Numbered from the stretch's first letter, positions 27,148-34,951 are shown. The stretch is 64,000 nt of DNA from Actinopolyspora xinjiangensis (GCF_900104475.1 NZ_FNJR01000001.1:359629-423628); one strand, 5' to 3'. The notes: a model not told the origin generated them from the letters alone. Translations and numbers: made by a program.

Positions 27148-27392
27148 TGTCGAGATACAACGTTCAATGGGCGGATGTTCCGCGCGAGGCCTACAGCAGG
27201 CTACCCCCTGAACGAAGGAAGAAAGTCGACCGACTCCACGCGCTGCTGACCAGTGATCCGATCTCGATCGGCGACTACAACCGAAAGACCGACCAGTGGA
27301 CCACGACCACCGACGACGGCAGGATCATGCTGGTCTACATCGTCCACGAGGGATGGCTGCAGGTGAGGGTACTGCGTCAGTTCGACGTCTAG
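27147..27392 (+). CDS. RelE/ParE-superfamily-like toxin, copy 1
   Basis: An 81-residue small basic-core protein. WADVPREAYSRLPPERRKKVDRLHALL gives the N-terminal helices (split here over residues 8-34), DYNRKTDQWTTTTDDGRIMLVYIV the central strands, and VRVLRQFDV the end. This is the fold pattern of RelE-like mRNA interferases: helix-helix then a four-stranded sheet, with Arg/Lys in the helices and an Arg near the end. Predicted to be inactive when bound by the preceding DUF6247 protein. Function inferred from arrangement, not tested. Confidence 0.7.
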   Translation: MSRYNVQWADVPREAYSRLPPERRKKVDRLHALLTSDPISIGDYNRKTDQWTTTTDDGRIMLVYIVHEGWLQVRVLRQFDV

Positions 27393-27415
27393 GCTCCCTC
27401 CGTCGGTGAATTCGA

Positions 27416-27441
27416 CGAGCCCTTCCACCGCGAAGGGCTCG
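27416..27441 (+). terminator. Hairpin after toxin copy 1
   Basis: CGAGCCCTTC (27416-27425) pairs with GAAGGGCTCG (27432-27441), 24 bp after the toxin stop. Confidence 0.65.
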
Positions 27442-27491
27442 GGAGCCGCTCCGCACGCGAGCACCACGCGTTCGCCGGAATCCGGCGGCTC

Positions 27492-27597
27492 TCAGCCGAT
27501 CCCGAGCATCTCCTCGGCCCGCTCCCGCATCTCGACCTCGCGCACCTCGCCGGTCACCGTCATCGGGAACTCCTCGCCACAGCGCTCCTCCGGGACG
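27492..27597 (-). pseudogene. Fragment of the acyl-CoA synthetase 3' end
   Basis: On the minus strand this stretch repeats the stop codon and last ~25 codons of the intact acyl-CoA synthetase gene (28627 onwards). After a deletion of about 125 bp it continues with ~10 codons matching the region around 28827-28857, then ends abruptly at the copy 2 repeat boundary. It is a relic of the event that duplicated the toxin-antitoxin module and has no start or catalytic parts. Confidence 0.8.
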
Positions 27598-27789
27598 CCG
27601 CTCCGCTGTTTCACCCCATCGAGGAGGTCCGATCTCCATCGGGGGAAACCCGGCGTGAACCGTGGACCACGACCACCTGCCGGGACACGCTAGTGACACC
27701 GATCCACCACCGCCCACCCGACGTAGCGCTCTCCCGACGACGACACCCACCGGACGGGCGGTTGTCCGAACTCCGGGGAAGGAGGAACA

Positions 27790-28185
27790 GTGCCGGGCCA
27801 GGTACCCGACCGGACGCACTGGAAGATCCAGGGCAACGTCACCCGCGACGCCCAACTCTTCCGCGCCATCCTCGAAGGCGAAGACCGCGCGCAGTTCGAA
27901 CGCGAGTTCCGACAAGCACTCACCAGAGTCAGCGAGGACTTCGACACCTCACACATCGACCACGTACTCAACCGCTGGTGGGGCTCTGCTGTGGACGCCG
28001 CGCAGCCGATCACCGACGACGAACGAGACGCCATCGAACGCGCCGAGCGCGGCGACTTCTCCAGAGTCTGGCAGCACGACACGGACGGTACATCGTGGCG
28101 ACGAGACGAGAACGGCGTTCTCTGGCGCAGGGACGAGCACGGAGTCCACCGGGAAACCGAGACGGGCCTGCGGGCGGACAACTGA
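27790..28185 (+). CDS. DUF6247-family putative antitoxin, copy 2
   Basis: A 131-residue paralogue of the gene at 26752. The N-terminal DUF6247 part is almost identical (V27I and E35Q are the only changes in 65 residues). AQPITDDERDAIERA in the middle is identical, while the C-terminal repeats (RDENGVLWR, RDEHGVHRE) have changed. The GTG start is preceded by AAGGAGGA. The stop overlaps the next ATG. The change of the presumed toxin-binding end together with the toxin suggests separate cognate pairs. Confidence 0.75.
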   Translation: MPGQVPDRTHWKIQGNVTRDAQLFRAILEGEDRAQFEREFRQALTRVSEDFDTSHIDHVLNRWWGSAVDAAQPITDDERDAIERAERGDFSRVWQHDTDGTSWRRDENGVLWRRDEHGVHRETETGLRADN

Positions 28186-28430
28186 TGGCAAGCTACCGAG
28201 TCATCTGGTCGGAGGTAGCCGATGACGCCTACAGCAGGCTGTCCGCCTCCAGGAAGAAGAAAGTCGATCAACTCAACGCGACGCTGACGAGCGATCCCAA
28301 GTCGATCAGCCGGTACAACCGGAGAACGGACCAGTGGACGACGACCACCGACGGCGGGAGGATACTCATCACGTTCATCCTCAGCGACGCCGTCCTCCAG
28401 GTGAACGTGCTGCGAGCACAGGACGTCTGA
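28185..28430 (+). CDS. RelE/ParE-superfamily-like toxin, copy 2
   Basis: An 81-residue paralogue of the toxin at 27147 with about half the residues conserved. AYSRL, KKVD, LTSDP, RTDQWTTTTD and the VLR..DV end are shared, while the N-terminal helix and the last strands differ (ITFILSDAVLQVNV instead of LVYIVHEGWLQVRV). Conservation of the central TDQWTTTTD motif in both copies marks it as functionally important. It is convergent with the acyl-CoA synthetase gene. Confidence 0.7.
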   Translation: MASYRVIWSEVADDAYSRLSASRKKKVDQLNATLTSDPKSISRYNRRTDQWTTTTDGGRILITFILSDAVLQVNVLRAQDV

Positions 28431-28626
28431 GCGAGCGGTAGGCGATTCCCGAGGACTGGAAAAGCCCTACTCTCGGGGGATCTTTCAGCACCCGCCCGAA
28501 CAACTCCCGCCCGCCCTCGCCGAGGTCCGGCTCCGCGCAGGTCTCCCGGGACGAGGACGCCGCCCACGCGTCCCTCGCGTCCGGGCCCGTAGGGGGGGGC
28601 GGAACTTCACGTCCGTCCGGTGGCTC

Positions 28627-30276
28627 TCAGCCGAGCCCGAGCATCTCCCTGGCCCGCTCCCGCATCTCGACCTTGCGTACCTTGCCGGTCACCGTCATCG
28701 GGAACTCGTCGACCACCCGCACGTAGCGCGGAATCTTGTAGTGCGCCAGCTCACCGGCGCAGAACTCACGCAACGCCTCGGCGGTGAGCTCCTCGGCGCC
28801 CTCCCGCAGCCGTACCCAGGCCATCAGCTCCTCGCCGTAGCGCTCATCCGGAACGCCGATCACCTGCGCGTCCAGGATGTCCGGATGCGTGTGCAGGAAC
28901 TCCTCCACCTCGCGGGGGTAGATGTTCTCACCACCCCGGATGATCATGTCCTTGATGCGCCCGGTGACGCTGACGTAGCCGTACTCGTCCATCACGGCCA
29001 GGTCACCGGTGTGCATCCAGCGGGCGGAGTCGATCACCTCGGCGGTCCGGTCCGGCTCGTTCCAGTAGCCGAGCATCACCGAGTAACCGCGAGTGCACAG
29101 CTCCCCCGACTCGCCGCACGGCACGGTCAGGCCGGTCTCCGGATCCACGATCTTGACCTCCAGGTGCGGCCCCACCCTGCCCACGGTGGAGACCCGCCGC
29201 TCCAGCGAGTCGTCGGCCCTGGTCTGCACCGAGACCGGCGAGGTCTCGGTCATCCCGTAGCAGATGGCCACCTCGCTCATCCCCATCCGCTCGATGACCT
29301 GCTTCATCACCTCCACCGGGCAGGGCGAGCCGGCCATGATGCCGGTACGCAGCGAGGAGAGCTCGTAGTTCGCGAAGTCGGGCAGATCCAGCTCGGCGAT
29401 GAACATGGTCGGCACGCCGTACAACGAGGTGCAGCTCTCGGCCTGCACCGCCGCGAGCGCGGCCGAGGCGTCGAACCCCTCGGAGGGGATCACCATGGCG
29501 GCACCGTGGCTGGTGCAGGCCAGGTTGCCCATGACCATCCCGAAGCAGTGGTAGAAGGGCGGGACGATCGCCACCCGGTCCCGCTCGGTGTAGCCGCACA
29601 GCTCACCGACGAAGAAACCGTTGTTGAGGATGTTGTGGTGCGACAGCGTCGCGCCCTTGGGAAAGCCGGTGGTTCCCGAGGTGTACTGGATGTTGATCGG
29701 GTCGTCGGCGGAGAGGCCTTCCGCCACGCGACGCAGGCGAGCGGGATCGGCTCGATGCCGCGACAGCTCCGCCCACTCCGGACCGTCGAGGAAGACGACT
29801 CGTTCGAGGGAAGCACAGCCGGGGCGGACCCGCTCGACCATGTCCACGTAGTCGGAGGATTTGAACCGCCGCGCGGAGATCAGCATCCGGGTCCCCGACT
29901 GGTTGAGCACGTACTCCAGTTCGTGCACCCGGTAGGAGGGGTTGATGTTGACCAGAATCGCCCCGATCCGCGCGGCGGCGTACTGCACCAGGGTCCACTC
30001 GGCACGGTTGGGGGCCCAGACTCCGATCCGGTCGCCCTTCTCCAACCCGCTCTCCAGCAGGCCGACGGCGAGCGCGTCCACGTCCGCGACGAACTCGCGG
30101 TAGGTCCAGCGGCGCCCGGTGGCGAACTCGACCAGCGCGTCGCGCTCCGGGAACCGCTCGGCCGTGCGCAGCAGGTTGGCACCTATGGTCTCGCCGATGA
30201 GGGGAACGTCGGAGGTTCCCGAGGAGTAACTGGGGCGAGCGGTCGGGGAGGCGGGCTCCGCGTGTCGGGTCTGCAC
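28627..30276 (-). CDS. Acyl-CoA synthetase (AMP-forming, FadD type)
   Basis: Activates a fatty or other carboxylic acid to its CoA thioester through an acyl-adenylate; 549 residues. Motifs are [12 protein letters not shown] (P-loop-like), [41 protein letters not shown] (hinge) and the C-terminal lysine in [11 protein letters not shown]. The pattern is of medium/long-chain FadD enzymes of about 545 residues. The GTG at 30276 is chosen because GGAGG lies 8 nt upstream; an open frame extends to 30339. The substrate is not evident and no beta-oxidation genes adjoin. Its 3' end has been copied into 27492-27597. Confidence 0.92.
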   Translation of the reverse strand: MQTRHAEPASPTARPSYSSGTSDVPLIGETIGANLLRTAERFPERDALVEFATGRRWTYREFVADVDALAVGLLESGLEKGDRIGVWAPNRAEWTLVQYAAARIGAILVNINPSYRVHELEYVLNQSGTRMLISARRFKSSDYVDMVERVRPGCASLERVVFLDGPEWAELSRHRADPARLRRVAEGLSADDPINIQYTSGTTGFPKGATLSHHNILNNGFFVGELCGYTERDRVAIVPPFYHCFGMVMGNLACTSHGAAMVIPSEGFDASAALAAVQAESCTSLYGVPTMFIAELDLPDFANYELSSLRTGIMAGSPCPVEVMKQVIERMGMSEVAICYGMTETSPVSVQTRADDSLERRVSTVGRVGPHLEVKIVDPETGLTVPCGESGELCTRGYSVMLGYWNEPDRTAEVIDSARWMHTGDLAVMDEYGYVSVTGRIKDMIIRGGENIYPREVEEFLHTHPDILDAQVIGVPDERYGEELMAWVRLREGAEELTAEALREFCAGELAHYKIPRYVRVVDEFPMTVTGKVRKVEMRERAREMLGLG

Positions 30277-30938
30277 CAGGGCTACCTCCGATACTCCGTC
30301 CGGGTGGGTCGGAACGCCATGATCGCGCGATGCCACCACGGAGTCGAGAGCTCACGCCGTGAATTCGGAGGAGGTGCGGGGAATTCGGGAGATGCGGGCG
30401 AGGAAAACGCCCCTGCCGAACGTTCGACACCCGTTCGACCTCCCGCAGGGGTCGCACGACGGATTCCGGCTCCGCCCAACGGCCCCAGGACCCCAACACG
30501 AAAGTCCGCTTCACCGGACACGCCCTCTCGGGCGCACAGCGCCTCGGAACTCCACGACGCTCGGGGCGCTTTGAGCGTACGTGGGTCCTGGCCGAGCGTG
30601 GTCGAACTGAACTCTGTCAGTACCCCGAACGCCACATCGCCACCGTTCCCGGAACTTTCTCCGGTTTCTCCTTGTGCAGTCGGTGCTGATTCGGGTGCAC
30701 TGTAGATAGTTCGGCAGCGAGCCGGACGAGTGGATCACAGTACGGGACAGATGTGTAGGGATATCCGCACCGTGGGGATGTTCTCGGAAATCGTGGGCAT
30801 CCTCGCGGGAGTGGGGAGCATCCGCGCCGGCCGAGACCTCCGGACAACCGGACTCCGGCGAGCACGGTGATCTGACCGGTCGAGCACACAGATACCCCGA
30901 AGAGGCAGCCAGCGAGATGAACACCGCCGATGGTGACG
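30277..30938. other. Intergenic region, 660 bp, at the left edge of the accessory island
   Basis: No gene was recognised. The acyl-CoA synthetase promoter must lie at its left end. Base composition fluctuates, with a less GC-rich part at 30650-30760. Confidence 0.45.
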
Positions 30939-30984
30939 ATGCCGGGGGGCTGGGGTAAAGGGACTACCCCAGTCCCCCCGGCAT
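30939..30984 (+). promoter_or_regulatory. Long hairpin upstream of the RHH operon
   Basis: An inverted repeat with arms 30939-30957 and 30965-30984 pairs along 19 bp with one bulged base around the loop AAGGGAC. It lies 35 bp before the small membrane gene and could act as an attenuator, a protein-binding site or a single-strand recognition structure of a mobile element. Confidence 0.6.
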
Positions 30985-31019
30985 TCTGAGAGTACTCCTC
31001 CACATCAGGAAGGCGAACC

Positions 31020-31181
31020 ATGAAGACCGACCCGCCTATCGGAACCTTCGCGGTGGTTCCCATCGGGGTGTTCGTGACCTCCCTGGCACTGGGCACATGG
31101 GCCTGGGTGCTGTGGATCATGGGTGTGCTCGCCGTGATTGCCGTAGGAGTCGAAACAGTCCGCATGAAGGTGACCCGATGA
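31020..31181 (+). CDS. Small membrane protein of the island
   Basis: A 53-residue protein with two close hydrophobic segments (about residues 9-27 and 29-46: FAVVPIGVFVTSLALG, VLWIMGVLAVIAVGV) and a basic end (VRMKVTR). The ATG follows GGAAGGCGAACC. Its TGA overlaps the ATG of the next gene (ATGA). Small membrane proteins encoded just before an RHH protein are common in actinomycete integrative elements and plasmids (Spd-like), but no family could be assigned. Confidence 0.6.
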   Translation: MKTDPPIGTFAVVPIGVFVTSLALGTWAWVLWIMGVLAVIAVGVETVRMKVTR

Positions 31182-31411
31182 CCCGCCGCAAGATGGCCCC
31201 CTACGTCTCGGAAGACATCATCGAACGCGCCAAGGCCGCGGTGGCCGCCCTCGGCGGCGACGTGGCCCACACCGCCAGCATGTCCGACCTCGTGGAACAC
31301 GCACTCCGGCGCGAGGTCGAACGCCTGGAACGCAAACACAACGACGGCGAGGAGTTCCCCCGGGTGGCCGGGCAGCTCCGCACCGGCCCCTCCACCGACA
31401 AGGGGCGCTGA
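31178..31411 (+). CDS. Ribbon-helix-helix-like DNA-binding protein
   Basis: A 77-residue protein starting MTRRKMAPYVSEDIIERAKAA, a basic beta-strand followed by a helix as in RHH/CopG-ParG proteins. A second helix follows in SMSDLVEHALRREVERLERKH, with polar, probably flexible ends. Such proteins bind DNA as dimers and serve in plasmid partition, replication control or antitoxin roles. It is translationally coupled to the 53-residue membrane protein and followed by a hairpin terminator. Its presence suggests that this region derives from a plasmid or an integrative element. Confidence 0.65.
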   Translation: MTRRKMAPYVSEDIIERAKAAVAALGGDVAHTASMSDLVEHALRREVERLERKHNDGEEFPRVAGQLRTGPSTDKGR

Positions 31412-31433
31412 CCCCTCCCCTCCGGAGAAACAT

Positions 31434-31460
31434 CGAGCCCCGGTCACTGGCCGGGGCTCG
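31434..31460 (+). terminator. Hairpin after the RHH gene
   Basis: CGAGCCCCGG (31434-31443) pairs with CCGGGGCTCG (31451-31460); it directly abuts the first degenerate CRISPR repeat. Confidence 0.65.
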
Positions 31461-31549
31461 AACTATTCCCCACGTACGCGGGGCCTACGAGGTCAACGCG
31501 GCGGTGGACTACAAGACAGCGGGTCCATCCCCGCGTGCGCGGGGCCAAC
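31461..31549 (-). CRISPR. Degenerate two-repeat CRISPR remnant (type I-E repeat family)
   Basis: Two 28-bp repeats at 31461-31488 and 31522-31549 flank one 33-bp spacer (31489-31521), the same 61-bp period as the array at 35051. The first repeat keeps CGCGGGGCCTAC but its 5' half has decayed; the second differs from the 35-kb repeat at two positions (GCGTGCG for GCATGCG and CCAAC for CCTAC). Read on the minus strand the repeats have the type I-E form with the CCCCGC...GCGGGG hairpin. Confidence 0.75.
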
Positions 31550-31654
31550 CCCGGACAGTAACACCCCTGCCACACACGAAAACCCCCGAGCGGAGCCGGG
31601 GGTTCGCACTTCCACAATCCCGCAATTGCGTCACCAGTATATCACTGACACCGG

Positions 31655-32152
31655 TTACGGCACCTCCACCGGATCGCCCGGCTCCCGGTACGGCTGGTCG
31701 GCCGGACGCTCGTGGTCGCGGCACACGTGGTGGTTGCCGGACTGCTGCCCAGCATCGGCGTACGAGAGTATGTGCAGCACGAGCACCTTGCGAAACGACA
31801 GGTGCCACGGCTGGATACTCCACCGGCCGTGTGACAACGCGGCGGCCAGGTACTGCCACCGATCCGGAATCTCGGCCACCGGCAACGAGAGCGCCCCCTC
31901 ACCGGGGAACGACGCGAGCGCCTCCTCCAGGTGCCCGCGCCGGTCGTGTGCCTCCTCGGTTTGATCGGCATGGTCGGCGAGCCGCTGATACACCCACCGC
32001 AGCACGTCACCGGGCTGCCACGCCACCAGCGACGGAGCGTTGCGCGACTGTTCGGACCACTTGTTCGGGTCGGTCGACCACTCCACGTGCGCGTAACAGT
32101 GATGGTGCATCGGAGTTCCCGAGGGAACGTCGAACCAGCTGTCTACCGCCAT
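31655..32152 (-). CDS. Hypothetical protein of the accessory island
   Basis: A 165-residue soluble protein with no recognised family. It begins MAVDSWFDVPSGTPMHHHCY (His/Cys-rich, possibly metal-binding). It continues with a Trp-rich helical part (SLVAWQPGDVLRWVYQRLADH) and ends in a polar tail. The ATG has GAGG 8 nt upstream. Composition resembles coding DNA of the host (GC-rich third positions), but no partner gene is nearby in the same operon. Proteins of this type are often strain-specific cargo of integrative elements. Confidence 0.6.
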   Translation of the reverse strand: MAVDSWFDVPSGTPMHHHCYAHVEWSTDPNKWSEQSRNAPSLVAWQPGDVLRWVYQRLADHADQTEEAHDRRGHLEEALASFPGEGALSLPVAEIPDRWQYLAAALSHGRWSIQPWHLSFRKVLVLHILSYADAGQQSGNHHVCRDHERPADQPYREPGDPVEVP

Positions 32153-32410
32153 GCCCGCATCCTCGTACTGGTGCTGGTGCGGCGCCTCGCCGAGCGCGGT
32201 GCCACAGTCGTTACCGACCGATCTGATGCCCGTTCCGCCGCTGTTCCTGCGCTGGCACGGCTTCTCCGGCGGCGGGAACAGGCCGTCCTTGTCCTTCTTG
32301 CACGCCGTACTTCCCCCATCCTGTCCCTGCCGAGCCTCACCCGCCCGCCGATCAACAAACGATCCACCGGATGAATGAAACGGCTACCAGTGCCGGACGT
32401 TGGAGCGCGC
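32153..32410. other. No gene recognised
   Basis: 258 bp between island genes; short frames in both directions lack start signals and plausible composition. Confidence 0.4.
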
Positions 32411-32527
32411 TCAGTCCCGCATCCGGTCGCCTTCGTGGGCGGTTTCGTGTTCGGCGGGTAGCACGCACGGGCGACCCTCGGCGTCCACGTGCCGTTCCGG
32501 GGCGGTGGTGGAGCATTCGGTGAGCAC
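32411..32527 (-). CDS. Very small protein, 38 residues
   Basis: A GTG at 32525-32527 with GAGGAG 6 nt upstream opens a 38-codon frame: VLTECSTTAPERHVDAEG, RPCVLPAEHETAHEG, then DRMRD. The spaced Cys and His residues (one C, H, C, H, H) could bind zinc. The good ribosome-binding site and non-random composition support it. It would be the last gene of the minus-strand series that begins with the XRE regulator. Confidence 0.45.
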   Translation of the reverse strand: MLTECSTTAPERHVDAEGRPCVLPAEHETAHEGDRMRD

Positions 32528-32636
32528 TGGTTCTCCTCGGTGCTTGGGGCCGCCTGACCGGCGGGGGTGGTTTACTGGTCGGGCGGTGACGGCTCGGCAC
32601 CGGATACCGGAGGATTCGGTGGTGTCGGGCCGTGGA
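32528..32636. other. No gene recognised
   Basis: About 110 bp between two tiny genes; it includes part of a GC-rich inverted segment but nothing assignable. Confidence 0.4.
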
Positions 32637-32882
32637 CTACAGGGCGCGGAGCCGGTCCAGCAGGCGGGCGAGGATCGCCGGGTCGCGGGGCCGACCGGGT
32701 GGAACTGGCCCGGTGGCGGGTGCGGGGCGAGTGTCTTCGCCTCGGTGGCGACCGTCGCGGCCCCGCCCCAGCTGCGGGGCTGTGTCCGCGAGATCACCGG
32801 ACAGCGCGGGCACGTGCCCCGGTAGCCGACAGGGACGGAAGCCGTGCCGTCCGAGAGAGGGGCGGGGTCGGCGGGCGCTCAC
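32637..32882 (-). CDS. Hypothetical Arg-rich protein, 81 residues
   Basis: A frame that opens with a GTG overlapping the stop of the upstream gene (GTGA), the same type of overlap seen between the two genes before it, which argues for translational coupling. The product is Arg/Pro-rich (VSARRPRPSLGRHGF...) and ends in a helix RDPAILARLLDRLRAL. No family was recognised. The composition alone would not support it; the overlap does. Confidence 0.4.
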   Translation of the reverse strand: MSARRPRPSLGRHGFRPCRLPGHVPALSGDLADTAPQLGRGRDGRHRGEDTRPAPATGPVPPGRPRDPAILARLLDRLRAL

Positions 32883-33106
32883 CGCTCGCCCTCCACCACC
32901 GCGGGCCGCTCGTCCTGCCCGGTGGGGAGTTCGGCGGGCTCGTCCGTGTGCTCGCGCAGCGCGGCCGAGAGCTCGTCCAGCGCGGCGGCCACGGCGTGCC
33001 GATCAGCCTCCGGAAGCTGCTTACCGCCGAGCTTGTGGGCGGCCTCGTCCAACATCCACTGCCCACGGCGCAACAGCGTCGCCAACCGGGTGTGCGGCTG
33101 ACTCAC
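32879..33106 (-). CDS. Hypothetical helical protein, 75 residues
   Basis: Starts at a GTG overlapping the stop of the 72-residue gene (GTGA). The product is mostly helical: RLATLLRRGQWMLDEAAHKLG and EADRHAVAAALDELSAALREH, with an acidic polar tail. It resembles small helical proteins found behind XRE regulators in actinomycete mobile elements, but no family name can be given. Confidence 0.55.
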   Translation of the reverse strand: MSQPHTRLATLLRRGQWMLDEAAHKLGGKQLPEADRHAVAAALDELSAALREHTDEPAELPTGQDERPAVVEGER

Positions 33107-33321
33107 CGCGAACCACCCCCGGTCGGGAGTTGGCCCAGCAGCCGGGTCAGCGTGTCGCGCAGCCCGCGTGCCTGCTCGGCCGTCCACAGGGTGCGGTTGT
33201 AGACGGTGGGCGTGATGATCATCAACCGGTCACGGATCAGCGACAGCTCCAACGTCTCGGTGCCGTCGTGCTCGACCGTGGCACACCGCACCAACACGGG
33301 TTCCGTTGATCTCGTGGTCAT
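33103..33321 (-). CDS. Hypothetical small protein, 72 residues
   Basis: MTTRSTEPVLVRCATVEHDG leads into strand-like segments (TLELSLIRDRLMIITPTVYN) and a helix (TAEQARGLRDTLTRLLGQLP). The alternation of strands then a helix suggests a compact alpha/beta protein. It is the first of three coupled small genes. Two palindromes of the GGTAC...GTACC type lie just upstream, between it and the XRE regulator gene, and are candidates for its operator. Confidence 0.55.
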   Translation of the reverse strand: MTTRSTEPVLVRCATVEHDGTETLELSLIRDRLMIITPTVYNRTLWTAEQARGLRDTLTRLLGQLPTGGGSR

Positions 33322-33355
33322 ACCCGGAGCGTGGTGCGTTCGGCCGTGAGTATGA

Positions 33356-33397
33356 GGTACGTGTTCACGTACCCATCGGAGAGGTACAAACTGTACC
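33356..33397. promoter_or_regulatory. Two GGTAC-type palindromes, candidate operators
   Basis: GGTACGTGTTCACGTACC (33356-33373) is an 8-bp inverted repeat around TT. GGTACAAACTGTACC (33383-33397) is a 6-bp inverted repeat around AAC. They share GGTAC/GTACC half-sites, are centred about 25 bp apart, and precede the three coupled small genes. The adjacent XRE regulator is the likely binder. Confidence 0.6.
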
Positions 33398-33408
33398 CCC
33401 GCAGGAAG

Positions 33409-34629
33409 TTAGACGGTCAGCCCGAGCCGATGTGCCAGCCCCCACGCTTCCGGTTGCACCATGCGCCCGCCCAACGTGACCAGTTCGCCCGCGATGCCGC
33501 GTGACAACGGATGGCAGCGCATGGACTCTTCACTGACGTTGGTGGCGCGCTGCAATACGTGCAAGGTCGCTGTGTGCTCCCTGCGCTGATGGTAGGCCCG
33601 GGCCGTTTCCAACCACAGCCGTGCGCGCCGATCGACCGAGGGCACTTGGTCCGGATTGATCTGCTCGGCCACATCGATGGCTTGGCCCGATTTACGCAGG
33701 TCGACCTGCACCGATACCCCGGTCACGTCTGTATTGGCGCGGCCGAACAGCGTCCACGGGTGCGCGTAGTCGTCCGGAAGTCGGTCGGCCATGTCGCTTG
33801 CTTGGTCGAGATGGCGCAGCGCGTCGCCTTCACGGCCGAGCCGGGCCGCGGTAATCGCGGCGTGCAACCGGCATGAGCCCCACAATGCTCGCGTACCGTC
33901 GCCGGACGTGTTCAGGTGCGGGGCGAGCAACTCGGCCGCATCGGTGACCAGCCGTAGCGCGTCCTCTTCACGGCCGGTCGAACGCCACACGTTGCCCAGC
34001 ACCCACGCGGCACCTGCCAACGCTTCGGGATCGTCGGCCTGCTCGGCCGCGGACATGCACCGATCCGCTGCCAGCCACAACAACGCTGAATCAGCCACCC
34101 ACGCGAGAACCTGTTCGGAGAGCGCATAGGCCGCCGACAGCGCCACGTGTGCCTGCCTGCGCTGGTCACCGTCGAGTACTCGTGTGGCATGACGAGCCTC
34201 CCGGAGGATCCGCGGCAACACCGCACCGACCGAGGCTCGCGGAGTTGGGGAGGTGTGCCACAGGTGCCAGGCGTCCGCAGTTCGTTGGTGCAGCATCGCA
34301 GAATCCGGCACCCGTTCCGCCGAGACGCTGAGCATGGTCTCTTCGATGGCTTCACGCATCGCGGGCACGACTTCGTGCGTTGCCCGGCCGGTCGCCCCCA
34401 TCGGTGGTTTGTCACCGGTCAACTCGGCGAGATCCTGCACACCGAGCGCGTCAGCCAGCTGCACGAGTTTTTCCCAGCGTGGCGGGTGTAGCCGCCCCTT
34501 TTCGACGGCTTTCAGCCATTCCCCGGAACGCCCGACCAAGCCAGCCAACACCGGGCGCGACTTGCCTTGCCGCTCCCGGAGGATCTGAATCCGTTCCCCG
34601 ATCGTTTTGTCTGCGAGCTCATCGGCCAC
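33409..34629 (-). CDS. XRE-family regulator with TPR-like C-terminal domain
   Basis: A 406-residue regulator. An N-terminal helix-turn-helix (about 10-65) reads TIGERIQILRERQGKSRPVLAGLVGRSGEWLKAVEKGR in two halves. The long helical C-terminal part (about 100-400) has repeated Ala/Leu/Trp-rich helices typical of tetratricopeptide-type XRE regulators of actinomycetes (DAWHLWHTSP, AYALSEQVLAW, ALRLVTDAAELLAPH, ARLWLETARAYHQRREH). It starts at the GTG at 34629 with AGAGG 9 nt upstream; the frame stays open to 34974 without coding character. Neighbours: a DUF397 remnant on the other side, as is usual for this regulator type. Confidence 0.85.
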   Translation of the reverse strand: MADELADKTIGERIQILRERQGKSRPVLAGLVGRSGEWLKAVEKGRLHPPRWEKLVQLADALGVQDLAELTGDKPPMGATGRATHEVVPAMREAIEETMLSVSAERVPDSAMLHQRTADAWHLWHTSPTPRASVGAVLPRILREARHATRVLDGDQRRQAHVALSAAYALSEQVLAWVADSALLWLAADRCMSAAEQADDPEALAGAAWVLGNVWRSTGREEDALRLVTDAAELLAPHLNTSGDGTRALWGSCRLHAAITAARLGREGDALRHLDQASDMADRLPDDYAHPWTLFGRANTDVTGVSVQVDLRKSGQAIDVAEQINPDQVPSVDRRARLWLETARAYHQRREHTATLHVLQRATNVSEESMRCHPLSRGIAGELVTLGGRMVQPEAWGLAHRLGLTV

Positions 34630-34639
34630 ACCGACCACC

Positions 34640-34707
34640 CTCTTCGCGGAAGTAGCCCCCTTCGCGAATCCCCGGCCCGTCGACCGGGGGCAACCCTCCG
34701 CGAAGAG
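34640..34707. promoter_or_regulatory. Inverted repeats upstream of the XRE regulator
   Basis: CTCTTCGCGGA (34640-34650) and TCCGCGAAGAG (34697-34707) form a perfect 11-bp inverted repeat, with a further palindrome TTCGCGAA (34661-34668) between them. The left copy overlaps the ribosome-binding site of the regulator gene, so these TTCGCG half-sites look like an autoregulatory operator. Confidence 0.6.
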
Positions 34708-34773
34708 GTACGCACCGAGGATAGCGGGAACGCGATCAGGTGACGAGATGTTGGGGCTCCGGCTTCCGCTTCC

Positions 34774-34938
34774 GTGTCCGCCTACACCAGCCAGGAAACC
34801 AACCGCGTCGAGATCGGCCGCGTGGCCGATGGCGCCGCCGTCCGCGACACCAAGGAACGCACGGGCGGGTACTTCAGCACCACCGGCCGGCAGCGGGCCG
34901 CGTTCATCGACGCCGTGAAGAACGAGCGGTTCGAGTAA
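34774..34938 (+). pseudogene. DUF397-domain protein, N-terminally truncated
   Basis: The frame encodes RVEIGRVADGAAVRDTKER and GRQRAAFIDAVKNERFE and a stop, which matches the last two-thirds of DUF397 (VEVA...VAVRDSKxxxGPxLxFxxxxWxAFxxxVKxGEF). The usual N-terminal WRKSSYS part is missing; an in-frame stop at 34741-34743 closes the frame upstream, and the only start in between is a GTG at 34774. DUF397 genes usually sit beside XRE regulators and have been linked to antitoxin-like roles. It is probably a decayed partner of the regulator at 33409. Confidence 0.5.
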
Positions 34939-34951
34939 GCCGCCGAAGCAG

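Larger units (their letters stand above)
26563..27392 (+). repeat. Tandem duplication, copy 1 (promoter block, DUF6247 gene, toxin gene)
   Basis: Copy 2 is 27598-28430, about 1.04 kb downstream. Similarity is mosaic. 26563-26686 (upstream block) is almost identical to 27598-27719; the next 65-70 bp differ. The first 65 codons of the DUF6247 gene (from 26752 and from 27790) are nearly identical, and the rest of that gene and the toxin gene have diverged. Confidence 0.85.
27598..28430 (+). repeat. Tandem duplication, copy 2
   Basis: Partner of 26563-27392. It begins exactly where the acyl-CoA synthetase fragment ends, which marks the recombination joint. Confidence 0.85.

Noticed and set aside
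28741-30705. A 654-codon plus-strand frame opposite the acyl-CoA synthetase
   Set aside because: Antisense shadow of a gene with complete catalytic motifs; no start signal or domains.
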